Positions 34,713 through 46,923 are shown, counted from the stretch's first letter. The stretch: 64,000 nucleotides of DNA from Euonymus europaeus (GCA_963580455.1 OY756969.1:9439501-9503500); one strand, 5' to 3'. Notes: generated from the sequence alone by a model not told the origin. Made by a program: numbers and translations.

Positions 34713-35517
34713 GCCCCGACCCCGAAGATGCCTATCTCTATATTGTCATTTTGTGGGACCTTTTAGTACAAAAATTTATAGGCACCAAGTAAGTACACGC
34801 ATTATGTCATGAAGATATTTAAAAAAATTTAATAGCCATAAAATTTTATTTTTTTTAAATGGAAATATTGTCATTAAACTTAAATTGGGGAACCTTCGCC
34901 TCTCATCTCTTCTGCCTCTCATCTCTTCTTCCCTGCAACAACTTTATACCGCCAACCCATGCAAACCTCTTTCCTCCCTCTGTCTTTCTCTCCATATCGA
35001 CGCACGGAGACTTACCTTTGCCTCTCATCTCTTCTTTTCTACAACAACCTTATACCACCAACCCACACAAACCTATCTCCTCCCTCTATCTTTCTCTTCA
35101 GATCCATGCACGACGACTCAAACACATTCATGGCCTTTTTGTATGTCAATCTCTATTTTGTCTTTCTTTCAATTTTGAGTTTAGGGTTTTAATGTTATCA
35201 TTTTTTTATTGAGGTTTAGGGTTTGGATTTGTTCTGTTTGCATTTTGTAGTTTAGGGTTTCAATTTTATCATTTCATTGGTAGAACAGACTGAGAAGAAT
35301 AAAATGTGTGGGTATCTTTGCTGCCAATAACAGAAACACCAAAGATTTTCAATTTTTTTATTAAAGTAATTAATTAACTAGTTTTGAATCTATCATATCA
35401 ACTTTTCCACTACCCTTTTGCCAGCACTTGCGTGTTAAAACTCATTGTGCACGTAGACAGAGGTCTTCTCTTCATTATTACAACTTCACTGGCCCCTTAG
35501 GTATCTAAAGTGCTCTC
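34713..35517 (+). other. Left part of a gene-bearing inserted segment, noncoding
   Basis: Begins GGCCCCGACCCCGAAGATG where similarity to copia copy 1 ends. A pyrimidine-rich tandem duplication of about 118 bp lies at 34895-35120 (CCTCTCATCTCTTCT and CTACAACAACCTTATACC recur). It looks like a plant 5' leader with TCT-rich repeats. Overlapping open frames through it are translations of the repeat. No defined transposon end was found. Confidence 0.4.
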
Positions 35518-35777
35518 TGTTGGTTGAAATGTGCCTTTGGGGTGTTTTGGTTATTTCTGTTTTGTTTTTGTCATGAAGTGTTCTGTTGTTCGAAGGGTTA
35601 TTTTGGTCATTTCCTGGTTTTTAGGTTTTAGTACTTATGTTGGTGTTTTGGCTGTGAGCCGGAATGTATTGAAACCATGAGAACTTACTATGCTATGCTG
35701 ATTGACTCAATCTTCATTTTGTGTGTTTGCTTCTACTTCGTTTTGTCTTGCTAAAGTGCCTGTGTGAAATCCTAACA
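35518..35777 (+). repeat. 5' LTR of the young copia element
   Basis: 260 bp, TG...CA ends, followed directly by the primer-binding site at 35778. Differs from the 3' LTR at a T/C in a T-rich run, a C/T near its end and one extra T. Confidence 0.95.
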
Positions 35778-35791
35778 TGGTATCGGAGCCC
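35778..35791 (+). promoter_or_regulatory. Primer-binding site, initiator tRNA-Met type
   Basis: TGGTATCGGAGCCC immediately after the 5' LTR; the usual copia sequence is TGGTATCAGAGC. Confidence 0.9.
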
Positions 35792-35846
35792 GATCAGTAG
35801 GTCTCTGCAGTTTGTGTTCTCACTTCTGTATTGATTTTCTGCTGTC

Positions 35847-38800
35847 ATGGCTGCCAGTGATCGGGTGATTGTTCCTGTCTTCAATGGTGAGGATTACTCT
35901 ACTTGGAAGGTGCGTATGAGCACATTGTTGAGATCTGAAGGTCTTTGGGCTATTGTGAAGAGTGGGTACAAGGAACCCACTGATGAGAGCACGCTAAATG
36001 CGCTGGCAAAAAGGAATTGGAAGCTACTCGGATGCTTGATGCAAAAGCTCTGTCTCGATTACAAACTGGTGTTAGACCGGCCATATTTTCGAGGATTATT
36101 CGTGCTTCTCAGGCATAGGAGGCTTGGGATATTTTGGCTAGAGAATTTGAAGGCGATAGTCGGACCATCCTTGTGAAACTACAGACTTTGCGAAGGGAAT
36201 TTGAGAACATCCAGATGAAGGATTCTGAATCAATAAAGGAATTTTATTCTCGAACAATTGAAATTGTCAATCAGATGCGCACCTTGGGAGAGGAGGTCTC
36301 TGACCACAAGCTGGTTCAAAAATTGTTGATCAGTCTTCCAGAAAAATTTGATGTTGTGGTTACGGCCATAGAAGAGTCTAAAGATTTAGAACTTCTGAAA
36401 CCAGAAGAACTTATTGGGTCTTTGCAAGCTCATGAGCAGCGTCGTCAGAGGCGTGGTGATCATGCTCAATCCTTGGAATCTGTTTTTCAAGCTAAACTGA
36501 ATTTTTCAGAAGATTCTCGTCGAGGAAAACATGGGAGTGGATCCTCCTCTAGTGGGTCCTCTTTCGATCAAGGTAGGAGTTCTGATTTTTCCTATGGAAA
36601 AATTTGTGATATTTGCAAACGAACTGGTCATGTTGCTGGAGATTGTTGGCATAAGGGTAAACCCCAGTGTCACAGGTGTAAACGATTTGGTCATATTGAA
36701 CGCCATAGTCGTTCCAAATCTGAGAATCAGGCTAATTTTGCAGAGAAACTATCTGAGCCGAGTGATCATTTATTTTATGCTACCCAAAATTTTTCTCAAG
36801 GAAGCACTGGAGAATGGTTCCTAGACAGTGGTTGCAGCAACCACATGTCTAGTACTGAATCCTTGTTTGAATTTATTGACTCTCGGTTCACTTCCCAAAT
36901 TCGCTTGGGTAATGGTAAGATTGTTGCAGCGAGAGGCAAGGGTCGTGTGAAAATTCTCGTTCATGGTGATCCCAAGTATATTAGTGATGTGTATTTTGTT
37001 CCAGACTTGTGCAACAACCTTCTTAGTGTTGGGCAAATGATGGAAAATGGTTATAAATTGGTTTTTGAAGGGCTAGGCTGCAGGATTTATGATAAGACTG
37101 ATCATGAGAAAGAACTCTTATTCGTTAAGATGCGAGATCATCGAAATTTTACGCTCGATTTTGCATCCTCCGATTTAATGGCTCTTCAGGCCACTACAGA
37201 TTCTCATGCCATCTCTACTCTTTGGCATCGGCGTTTGTGTCATTTGAACTATACAAGTCTCAAGCAGTTAGCAAATACTCAAATGGTCATGGGCTTACTT
37301 GATATTACAGCCGACAAGAGTGTATGCGAGAGCTGTGTTATGGGCAAACACCACCGAACTCCTTTTCCTCATCAGAGTGACTGGCGGGCCAAGGAGGTAC
37401 TTGAGCTGATCCACACTGATTTGTGTGGTACCATGAAAGTTCCTACCTTTAATCAATGACGTTATTTTTTGACTTTCATCGATGACTTCTCCCGGATGAC
37501 ATGGGTGTATTTTCTTAAAGAAAAATCTGCAACATTTCATACTTTCAGGCAGTTCAAGTTGTTGGTTGAAAAACAAAGTGGTAAATTGATTAAGAAAATT
37601 CGGAGTGACCGCGGAGGTGAGTACACTTCTGAAGCTTTCGAAACATTTTGTGCTGATGAAGGGATTTCCAAACAAGTTACTACTGGTTTCAGTCCTCAGC
37701 AGAATGGTATAGCCGAACGACAAAACAGAACCATCATGGACAGGGCTCGAGCAATGTTAAATGACAGGCATTTACCAAGTATTTTCTAGGCTGAAGCTGT
37801 TCACACAGCTGTACATATCCTCAATTTATGTCCTACAAAGGTTGTATGTGGTATGACTCCTCTGGAAGCTTGGTCTGGCAAAAAGAGTTCTGTGGATTAT
37901 TTACGTGTCTTTGGAAGTGTGTGTTTTGCTCACATTCCCGCTGAAAAACGATCTAAATTGGATATGAAAAGTCGAAAGTGCCTTTTTGTAGGCTATAGTG
38001 ACCTTTCCAAAGCCTATCGGGTGTTTGATCTAGAATCTAAGAAGCTGTTGGTTAGTCGTGATGTGGTGTTTGATGAGCATTCTGCTTTAAATTGGACGGA
38101 GGTGAGTCTTGGTTTCTCTACTGGTTGGATAGAGAGTTTACTTGACGGGGAGCAAGAGAATTTAATTGCAGGGGAGCAACTCTCTGATTCTGATATGGAG
38201 CATGAAGTGACTGCACCTGAACCCATCTCTGAACTTTCTAATTCTCCTGAAGGTTCCTTGGATGAATCAAGCGATGAAGCAAATTCTCCACGAAGGTTAA
38301 AGTCTCTAACGGAGGTGTATGAGTCTTGTAACTTTGCTGGGAAAGAACCTACTCATTTTTTTGAGGCCAAAGATGACCCCGTATGGTGGGATGCCATGGT
38401 TGCCGAAATGACCATGATCTTCAAAAATGGAACTTGGCAATTGGTTGACTTGCCAAAGGACAGGGAAGTAGTAGGGGTAAAATGGATTTACAAACTCAAA
38501 CTCAATCCTGATGGCACCATTCAAAAGCACAAAGCCAGGTTAGTGGCAAGGGGATTTTCTCAAAAACCCGGTGTGGATTTTCATGAAACGTTTGCTCCGG
38601 TGGCGAGAATGGAAACTGTCAGAATGTTGTTCTCTGTCGCAGCCCAGCAGCGGTGGAAGATTCATCAACTTGATGTTAAATCCGCGTTCCTTAATGGCAC
38701 GCTAGACGAAGAAGTTTATGTGGCGCAACCCGAAGGTTTTGAGAAAATAGGGGAGGAAGATAAAGTTTTCAGGCTTCGAAAGGCTCTTTATGGGTTAAAG

Positions 38801-39895
38801 CAGTCTCCCAGAGCATGGTATTCTGAAGTGGATAATTTTTTCAGCACCAAGGGCTTGACAAAAAGTAGCAATGAGAGTACTTTATACACTTTAAAGGAAG
38901 GGAACTCTGTTTTACTTCTTTCCATTTACGTTGATGATCTTATTGTGACTGGGAATGATGAGGCTATGATTCTCGATTTTAAAAAGGAGATGATGAAGAA
39001 ATATGAGATGACAGATTTGGGTCTTTTGAGCTATTTCTTAGGCATTCAGGTGGAGCAGTCCGAGCATGGGATTTTTATTTCCCAAGAAAATTATGCAAAA
39101 TCAGTTTTAAAAGGTCAGCATATGTTGGGATGCAACCCTGTTGCTGCTCCTCTTATAGCAAATGAAAAGTACCAGAAGGAAGATGGGGCCGAAAAAGTGG
39201 ATGCAAAGGCTTATAGAGGGCTGATGGGTAGCTTGCTTTATCTCACTAATACTCGTCCAGACCTAATGTTTGTTGCTAGTCTTCTTTCAAGATTCATGCA
39301 GGCTCCTAGTCAAATTCATTCCGGGGCCGCCAAAAGAGTCCTAAGGTATATTCATGGGACTTTGGACTATGGGATTTTCTACGAAGCTGGAAATCCTGTG
39401 ATCTTATCTGGTTTTTGCGATAGTGATTGGGGGGGTTGCAAGGATGACATGCGAAGTACATCAGGTTTTTCATTCAGTTTGGGATCAGGAGCATGTGTTT
39501 GGAGTTCTCAAAAACAGCATAGTGTAGCTCTTTCCTCTGCTGAAGCGGAGTTTGTTGCTGCCTCAAAAGCTGCATCCCAAGCTGCCTGGATGAGAAGTAT
39601 TCTTGAAGAATTGTCTTTTATTCAGATGGGTGCCTCTCAAATTTGGTGTGACAGCAAATCAGCCATTGCTATGGCTAAAAATCCTGTGCAGCATAATCTA
39701 ACCAAGCACATAGATTTGAAATATCGTTTTGTGAGGGATGTTGTGGAAAAGAGAATTGTCAAAATGGATTATGTCAAGTCTGAGGATCAAATTGCAGATG
39801 TGCTAACTAAAGCTCTTCCTAGGGACAAATTTTGTTCCTTAAGAAGTCTGCTGGGAGTCATGTCAAAGGCACAATTCAAGGGGAGTGTTGGTTGA
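35847..39895 (+). pseudogene. Copia gag-pol polyprotein, disabled
   Basis: Order of domains is gag, protease, integrase, reverse transcriptase and RNase H, as in Ty1/copia. Gag starts MAASDRVIVPVFNGEDYSTW; two zinc knuckles follow at about 36606 and 36667: CDICKRTGHVAGDC is complete, but CHRCKRFGHIERHS lacks the last Cys. Protease reads WFLDSGCSNHM. Integrase has HRRLCHLN...CESC, HTDLCG, FIDDFSRM and QNGIAERQNR. Reverse transcriptase has KARLVARGFSQK and YVDDLIVTGND; RNase H has SSAEAEFVAASKAA, WCDSKSAI and KHIDLKYRFVRD. Breaks: a frameshift near 36015, TAG at about 36117, TGA at about 37457 and TAG at about 37788 (Trp codon). The last 680 codons are open. Confidence 0.95.
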
Positions 39896-40144
39896 AATGT
39901 GCCTTTGGGGTGTTTTGGTTATTTCTGTTTTGTTTCTGTCATGAAGTGTTCTGTTGTTCGAAGGGTTATTTTGGTCATTTCCTGGTTTTTAGGTTTTAGT
40001 ACTTATGTTGGTGTTTTGGCTGTGAGCCGGAATGTATTGAAACCATGAGAACTTACTATGCTATGCTGATTGACTCAATCTTCATTTTGTGTGTTTGCTT
40101 CTACTTTGTTTTGTCTTGCTAAAGTGCCGTGTGAAATCCTAACA
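39886..40144 (+). repeat. 3' LTR of the young copia element
   Basis: 259 bp, preceded by AAGGGGAG and followed by the CTCTC target duplication. The polyprotein stop codon lies 10 bases inside it. Confidence 0.95.
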
Positions 40145-40248
40145 CTCTCTTTTGTCAGTTTGTACTCTCTTCATGAACCCACCAAAACCAGTGAGTCAAG
40201 TGCAACAATGGCTGAGAGGGGGTTCTTCCTCCTTTTTCGGACTTTGTG

Positions 40249-41468
40249 ATGAGATCCTTGTCAGCCTTGCACTCCTTGTATGACCCAGATCCTTCTCCTG
40301 ATAACTCTAACCTAACGATTGAGAAGTTGGAGACAATATTTTTTAGTTTTCATGGCCAAATAAATAAGTTAGGAAGTGGGGTTGCAAATTTACAGCTAAA
40401 CTAGGAGGGAACCATTGATCGGTTGGAAGAGTTGAAACATGCAATACAGAAGACAGTGGAATCGGTTGAGAACTTCGCCGAGAAAAGCAAGGAGGAGTTC
40501 CATGCTGCCTAGTCTCAGGTATGAACAAAAGAAGCTTTTTGGATGAATATTATATATAATCACATTTTATTAATCAAAATTTTAAGAAAAGCAGTGTCCT
40601 ATATTAAATTTATACTCTATGGTTTATTTATTTACTTATTTTGTAGGAAAAAAATCTGGGAGTAGTGATCAAAATGCTATGTAGACTGAAGCAAAAAAAA
40701 TAATTTGAAAGTGAATAAACTTGAGCAGAGAGGCATGCAAAAGCTTAACGAAGTTTGCGATGATGTTCAAGTACTTATGGATGAGTTCACGGGGCTACAA
40801 AAAAGGATGGAGGTGACTGAGCAGCAGCTGGGGTGATGAGAGAGGAGTTGTAGCTGGTGCGGAGGCAAGCGGAGCAACAGCCGGGGCGGTGGCAGTATCC
40901 TGCTTACAACATAGTGACAAGAAGCCAAAGCCTGCATAAGTGAGTGCTCACTTTTTTTTAAGCAATGGATTTTTTTAGTGAAAGAAGATTATCCATTTCC
41001 TTGGGTAAAACATGGCAATAGTTTCTGATCTTCAAATGCCTCTGAAAGATTTTTAGGGTCATTCTTTGTTGGAATGGTTGCATTTTCTACAGTTTCAATT
41101 CTTCTTACGTGGACTATTTTGTCAATCTGACTTCAGAAGGGCTTTCCTCTTCTATTTCTGAAGGTTGTGGCTGAATGTTGTTTATTTTGGTGAAATGGTG
41201 TATTTTGATGGATGGGTTAATAGATAATTTGTGTTGGTTATTTCTGCCTTGGTTTGCGGTTGGATTAAACAGTTGTGTTGATTTTGGCTTCCTAAGTTGA
41301 TTTGCTTTCCTGAGTTGGTTGTTGTGTTGAGATTTGTTGGGTTTAGTCACTTAGGTTGTGTGATAGATGATTAGTATGGTTTTTTCCCTTTTAGATGAAG
41401 CTGAGAGAATAACAAAAACATCTGCCCCACAGGAGGAGGAGCAACAGCCCCAGCCACCGTCCTTATAG
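40249..41468 (+). pseudogene. Three-exon coiled-coil gene of unknown function, 5' side cut by copia
   Basis: Exon 1 (40249-40518) starts MRSLSALHSLYDPDPSPDNS and continues IEKLETIFFSFHGQINKLGS, IDRLEELKHAIQKTVESVEN, with two in-frame TAG codons, and ends at CAG/GTATGA. Exon 2 (about 40647-40937) begins after TTTTGTAG and, after a frame change, reads NLKVNKLEQRGMQKLNEVCD and MDEFTGLQKRMEVTEQQLG, ending near a GTGAGTG donor. Exon 3 (about 41390-41468) reads DEAERITKTSAPQEEEQQPQ and PPSL before a stop. Regular Leu/charged spacing indicates a coiled coil. I do not recognise the family. Upstream sequence is interrupted by the copia insertion at 35518. Confidence 0.5.
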
Positions 41469-42255
41469 TCGCAGACCCTGTGAAACTGTTGTTTATGTTC
41501 TAATAAACTTTTTTTTATTTTTTATTTGTATTTGGAGAATGACTTTTTGTCTTTAATTTTATTACATTGCTTATAATATGGGTTCTGTTATTGAATAGGC
41601 AACACAAATGGCCAACATACCCCTATCATTGGCAACACAGACTACACCCCCCACATCCAAACCCTAGGACTTAGGGATTAAAGCCAAAGTTTGAAACATT
41701 ATGCCTGACCAAGCCCAGCCTGAATCCTGATGGATATTACAAGATAAACTTATAAGTTGACAATAATTTTCATCTTAGACTTTTAATGGCTAGGATTTAT
41801 TTTTATTCATCCAAAAGGTTTTTGTTGGGGTTGGTTTCGATTAGATATGGTGGAACTCCACCATGGATGGAGAAGAATGGTCCACTGGAATATTTTTGTT
41901 ATAAACTATTTCCTTTTTTTTTTGTAACTTAATACTTATGTATATATGTTAATATTCTTGTATTTAATATATGTTTACAAACCCTAGATCAATTCAAAAC
42001 CCTAGATCATTAAAAACACACTTGAAATTATATAAAAAATGATTTTAAATTATACAAAAAATAAATTGGGCCGTTGACTACTATGTATGAAACAGGTGTA
42101 AAACAGTAAATTTGAAGTTGCTCAGGCAACTTTTTGAGTCTCAGGCCGGCCTGTCTGACTAAGTGGCCTAGTTTCATAGTTAAGAACCTATTGTTTCTAT
42201 TTAAGTACCTATAAATAATAGTAGTAATACAATAAACATACCAGCACCTGTATGT
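41469..42255. other. Right part of the inserted segment, noncoding
   Basis: AT-rich sequence after the coiled-coil gene, including possible 3' untranslated sequence. Around 42060-42180 short direct and inverted words (GCAACTT, CAGGCCGGCCTG) occur. No gene or clear transposon end is visible; copia copy 2 resumes at about 42256. Confidence 0.35.
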
Positions 42256-42351
42256 CATTTTTTATCGGAAATAAAATATTTATCTTGTTCCTCCGTCATT
42301 GCACACACGTGTTGCCCTTCAATTTTGACAACAAAGAATTGTTTTCATTAG
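42256..42351 (+). repeat. Large copia element copy 2, LTR piece 2
   Basis: Matches 22045-22145 of copy 1 (shared AAATAAAATATTT and GAATTGTTTTCATTAG). It ends at ATTAG, the target duplication of the next insertion. Confidence 0.75.
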
Positions 42352-42596
42352 TGATAATACACAAAGGATTCAAATGTTTAAGTAGACACACTGGTCTGCT
42401 TCTTCTTCACTTTTTGCAACTTGTGTTTTCTTTGATACTTTGTACATTAACTTCTCCAGTACGCAGAAGGATATAAGACCTAGAACATACTAGAGTAAAA
42501 GTCCAAAATAACCTCAACAAAGCAATATAAAGACAAATACATCTTAAAATATATACATACATAACTAATCAGGGTTTAGATGCTATTGGTCCAACA
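42352..42596 (-). repeat. 3' LTR of reverse-strand copia
   Basis: 245 bp pair member of 46678-46923; contains the last codons of the polyprotein frame. Confidence 0.92.
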
Positions 42597-45500
42597 CTTC
42601 TCCTCAATTGCATCTTTGGCCTTATCCCAAGCTTGTGCCTCAGATCACAGAATCTGTCTCTTGGTAGCGCTTTAGTTAACACATCTGCCAACTGCTCTTC
42701 TCCTCTATAGAACTTAAGATCTATCAGATCTTCTTCAATCACTTCTCGAATAAATTGATATTTGATCTTAATGTGCTTGGTAATCTCATGCTCAACATGA
42801 TTTTTAGCCACTGATATAGCAGATTTGTTGTCACAAAATATTTCAGTTGGACCAAGTTGATGAAATTGAAGATCTTTATGAATACCTCTTATCCACACAG
42901 CATGTGAGGCAGCCTTTGAAGCTGCGACATACTCAGCTTCTATAGAAGACAATGCTACACTCTTCTATTTTTTCGAAGACCAAGAGTACAAGCCAAATCC
43001 CAAGCTAAACACCATTCCGGATGTGCTTCTCATGTCATCCATGCACCCTGCCCAGTCACTGTCACAGTAACCATACAACTGAATATTTTCTTTTGCTTCA
43101 TACAGAACACTATACTCTCGGGTCCCTTGCAAGTACCTTAACACCCTCTTTGCAGTACCAAAGTGAACTTGACTAGGATCTTGCATGTATCTGGATTGCA
43201 TTGAAGCAACAAACATGATATCTGGCCTTGTTGTTGTTAGGTACAAAAGACTTCCAATCAAGCTATGATAGACAGAAGCATTTGCTTTTCCAGAACCATC
43301 AACTTGAGTGAACTTTTCATTGACAATCAATGGCACAACAACAGCATTACAACCCCACATATTAAATTTTTTTAGCACAGCAACTGCATAACTTAATTGA
43401 GATATAAAAATGCCATGTTCAAACTGCATAACTTCTATCCAAGAAAGTATCTCATCAACCCCAAATCAGACATTTCATACGAGCTCATTAACTTTTGTTT
43501 AAACAAGTTTATCTGCTCCTCATTATTTCCTGTCAAAATCAAATCATCTACATATATAGACACTACCAGAATAGAATCTGCCTCCTTCAAGTTATAAAGA
43601 GTACCTTCATTCTTACTCTTCACCAAACCATGAGCTTTGAAAAACTTGTTAATCTCAGCATATCAGGCCCTTGGAGATTGCCTCAACCCATAAAGAGCCT
43701 TGTTTAATCTGTACACCTTGTCTTCTTCCCCTTCAACCAAGAATCCCTCTGGTTGAGCCACATACACACCCTTTTTAAGTTTGCCATTCAAAAACGCAGA
43801 TTTAACATCCATTTGGTGAAGTTTCCATTGACATTGAGCAGCCACTGAAAGCAAAATTCTGATTGTCTCCAACCGAGCCACTGGAGCAAAAGTTTCACGG
43901 AAATCAATCTCGGGTTTCTAAGAAAACCCACTTGCAACCAGCCGAGCCTTGTACTTCTGGATAGTTCCATCAGGATTGACTTTTGTTTTGAAAATCCATT
44001 TAACCCCCACAATATCTCTATGAGATGGTCGGGCTACCAACTCCCATGTATCATTTTTGTTGATCATACTAATTTCCTCGTGCATAGCCTTGACCCAAAC
44101 TGGGTCACTGTTAGCTTCATCAAAACATTCTGGATCTCTAATAGCCATATTACAACTATCATATATATCTTGAATATTTCTCATTCTTGTTGGATGATTT
44201 TCTGCTCCTGACTCAGTACTATCACTTTCTACACCATCATTACCCACTGGATGATAATCTGGATCCTCTTCAGCGGCAGCAATCTCTTGCTCATTCTCAA
44301 CTACTGGAAGCAACGAAACCTCTATTTTTGAATCTGAACATGCATTTGCTCCTCTACTAGAATTGTTCCAAGACCACACAGCCTCTTCATCAAAAACAAC
44401 ATCTCTGCTTACTAACAATTTTTTACTTTCCACATCATACACTCTATATGCCTTCGAAACAGAACTATATCCAACTAGAATGCATTTTCTGCTCTTCTTG
44501 TCAAGCTTGGACCTCTGTACAGTGGGAATAAAAGCGTAGCATATACACCCAAAAACACGTACGTAAATGACTCACCGATGGCCTGACTCCATTCCAAGCC
44601 TCATACGGAGTCTTATCATCGACTACTTTTGTTGGACACAAATTCAGAATGTAGACTGCAGTACTTACATCGTCTGCCCAAAACTCTTTTGGAATGTTCT
44701 TCTCTAACATCATAGCCCTCGCCATCTCAACAATAGATCTATTTTTTCGCTCTGCAACTCCATTCTGCTGAGGACTATACCCAGCAGTTTGTTGTTTCCA
44801 AATACCTTCATCCGAGCAAAACTGAGCAAATTCATTTGAAGTATACTCTCCACCTCGATCACTTCGGAGTCTCTTTAGTAACATTCCAGACTGTTTTTCA
44901 ACCATTGCCTTCCATTGCTTGAACACAACAAATGTTTGAGATTTTTCCTTCAAAAAATACACCCATAACATTCTAGAATAATCATCAATAAATGTCAAGA
45001 AAAATCTGCAATTATTCATGGATTCAGTTTGCATAGGACCACAAATATCCGTATGCACTAACTCTAATACTTCCTGAGCTCTCCAGCTAGCTTGATGAGG
45101 AAAAGGTGTTCTATGTTGCTTCCCAAAAACACAACTCTCACACACACTGGTACTAGAACACTGAACACAAGCTGGTAAACCATTCACAAGATTTTTCAAA
45201 TGCAATTTAGCTAAACTATTATAGTTCAAGTGTCCAAACCGCTTGTGCCACAACACTGAGTCTTGCACCAAATCCTTGTTTGCTATCAAAACAACCTCCT
45301 CTCCGTTTTGAAAATCAATTAAGAAATTCCTCCTACCTTGCATTGGCACAACCATAACTTCTTTGGTTTCATTATCTTTATCCAAAATTCGACATTTTCC
45401 ATCTCCGAACAATAATTTGTATCGCTTTTCAATCATTTGACCAACACTTAGCAAATTGTGCTTAAGTGTTGGAACAAATAAAACGTCACTTATCACCTTC

Positions 45501-46633
45501 ACTCTAGTCTTAGATCGAATCCTTACCAAACCTTTGCCAACAGCCTCCACCACATGACCATTTCCAAGTCGCACTTTCGAGTGATGTGTATGATCAATTT
45601 CCTCAACCAAGTTACATTTCCCGTCATATGATTTGAACACCCACTGTCTAGGTGCCAATTCTTAGCATAAGATTGATTGTTATCTAAACCTCCACTCACA
45701 TAGAAAAGATTTTCCTCCCCCGGATCTTCACTATGTTCGGCAAAGTTAGCAACATTGGCATTCTTGTTTCTACAATTCTTTTTAATATGCCCAAAATGTT
45801 TACAATTATGGCATTGTGGCTTGCCCTTATACCAACAATCATTTGCAACATGTCCTATTTTTTTTACAGATTTCACACTGAGGAGGTCCAGAACTGGGAT
45901 GTGATGACATACCACTATCTGAGTTGTGCCAACTACCTTGTTTGCCTCTGCTTCCATCTTCTCTAAATGTCAACTTGGCCTGAAAAGCTGATTCCAGGGC
46001 CTGATTATGCTCTCCTCTTCTCAACCTGCACTGCTCATGTGCCTCCAAAGAACCCACAAGCTCTTTTGGTCTTAACTTTGTCAAATCTTTAGATTCCTCA
46101 ATAGTTGTTACTACCACATCAAAGCGCTCTGGAAGAGAAATCAGCATTTTGTGAACTAATTTTGAATCAGCTACTTCCTCTCCCAAAGTCCGCATTTTGT
46201 TCACAAGCTCTATTACTTAAGCAAAGAAATCTCGAATACATCCTGATTCCATCATTTGTAAATTTTCAAATTCTCTTCTAAGATTTTGTAACTTCACCAT
46301 TACTGTTTTCTCATCACCCTCAAACTCTGAAGCGATGATTTCCCATGCCTCCTTGGAAAACTATGCTTGAATAATTCGAGGGAAAATAGCTTGAGTTACC
46401 CCATTTTGCAACCTGGAAAGAGCCTTGGCATTTGCAAGTCGATTGGCATCTAGTTCTTTTCTTTCACCCCCATTTAGAGTGCTTTCATTCTCTGGTTCTC
46501 TGTACCCGTTAACTACAATCCTCCATAACCCTTTTGTAATGAGAAAAGTCTTCATCTTGACCTTCCATGCTGGATAATCAGTTCCATCAAACACTAGAAA
46601 AAATCGGTCACTGCTGGAACTTGATGAAGCCAT
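42569..46633 (-). pseudogene. Copia gag-pol polyprotein, reverse strand, disabled
   Basis: Reads from 46633 (MASSSSSSDRFFLVFDGTDY). Zinc knuckles CEICKK...GHVANDC and CHNCKHFGHIKKNC follow across a frame change near 45870. Protease reads WHLDSGCSNHM. Integrase has HKRFGHLN...CESC, HTDICG, FIDDYSRM and QNGVAERKNR. Reverse transcriptase has KARLVASGFS, MDVKSAFLNG and YVDDLILTGNN; RNase H has SSIEAEYVAASKAA and FCDNKSAI. Breaks include stops near 46358, 46217, 43918 (CAG to TAG) and 43663 (Trp to TGA in SPRAWY), and frame changes near 45870, 45600, 44500 and 42960. Many stops look like C-to-T changes, as expected after DNA methylation. Confidence 0.95.
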
Positions 46634-46677
46634 AGCTAAAACAGCTGAAGCTTGAGTAAACCTCGCTCCGATACCAC

Positions 46678-46923
46678 TGATAATACACAAAGGATTCAAA
46701 TGTTTAAGTAGACACACTGGTCTGCTTCTTCTTCACTTTTTGCAACTTGTGTTTTTCTTTGATACTTCATACATTAACTTCTCCAGTACGCAGAAGGTTA
46801 TAAGACCTAGAACATACTAGAGTAAAAGTCCAAAATAATCTCAACAAAGCAACATAAAGACAAATACATCTTAAGATATAAACATACATAACTAATCAAG
46901 GTTTAGATGCTATTGGTCCAACA
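46678..46923 (-). repeat. 5' LTR of reverse-strand copia
   Basis: 246 bp; on the reverse strand it is followed after one base by the primer-binding site. Confidence 0.92.

Larger units (their letters stand above)
35518..40144 (+). mobile_element. Ty1/copia retrotransposon, young, full length
   Basis: 4627 bp element with LTRs at 35518-35777 and 39886-40144, each starting TGTTGGTTGAAATG and ending CCTAACA. Flanking CTCTC pentamers (35513-35517 and 40145-40149) are the target duplication. The LTRs differ by two substitutions and one single-base indel, so the insertion is recent. A primer-binding site (TGGTATCGGAGCCC, initiator tRNA-Met) follows the 5' LTR and a purine run (AAGGGGAG) precedes the 3' LTR. 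The coding region has one frameshift and three stops, so the copy depended on other elements or decayed after insertion. Confidence 0.95.
42352..46923 (-). mobile_element. Ty1/copia retrotransposon, reverse strand, full length
   Basis: 4572 bp element flanked by ATTAG pentamers (42347-42351 and 46924-46928). LTRs are 42352-42596 and 46678-46923 (245 and 246 bp), starting TGTTGGACCAATAGC on the reverse strand. They differ by about eight substitutions and one indel, so it is older than the element at 35518. The primer-binding site (TGGTATCGGAGC) lies at 46676-46665. Integrase and reverse transcriptase are close in sequence to the forward copia at 35518 although the LTRs differ. The polyprotein has many stops and frameshifts. 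Confidence 0.95.

Noticed and set aside
34859..35212. Three overlapping open frames of 77-117 codons
   Set aside because: Translations of a pyrimidine-rich tandem duplication in three frames; composition alone keeps them open.
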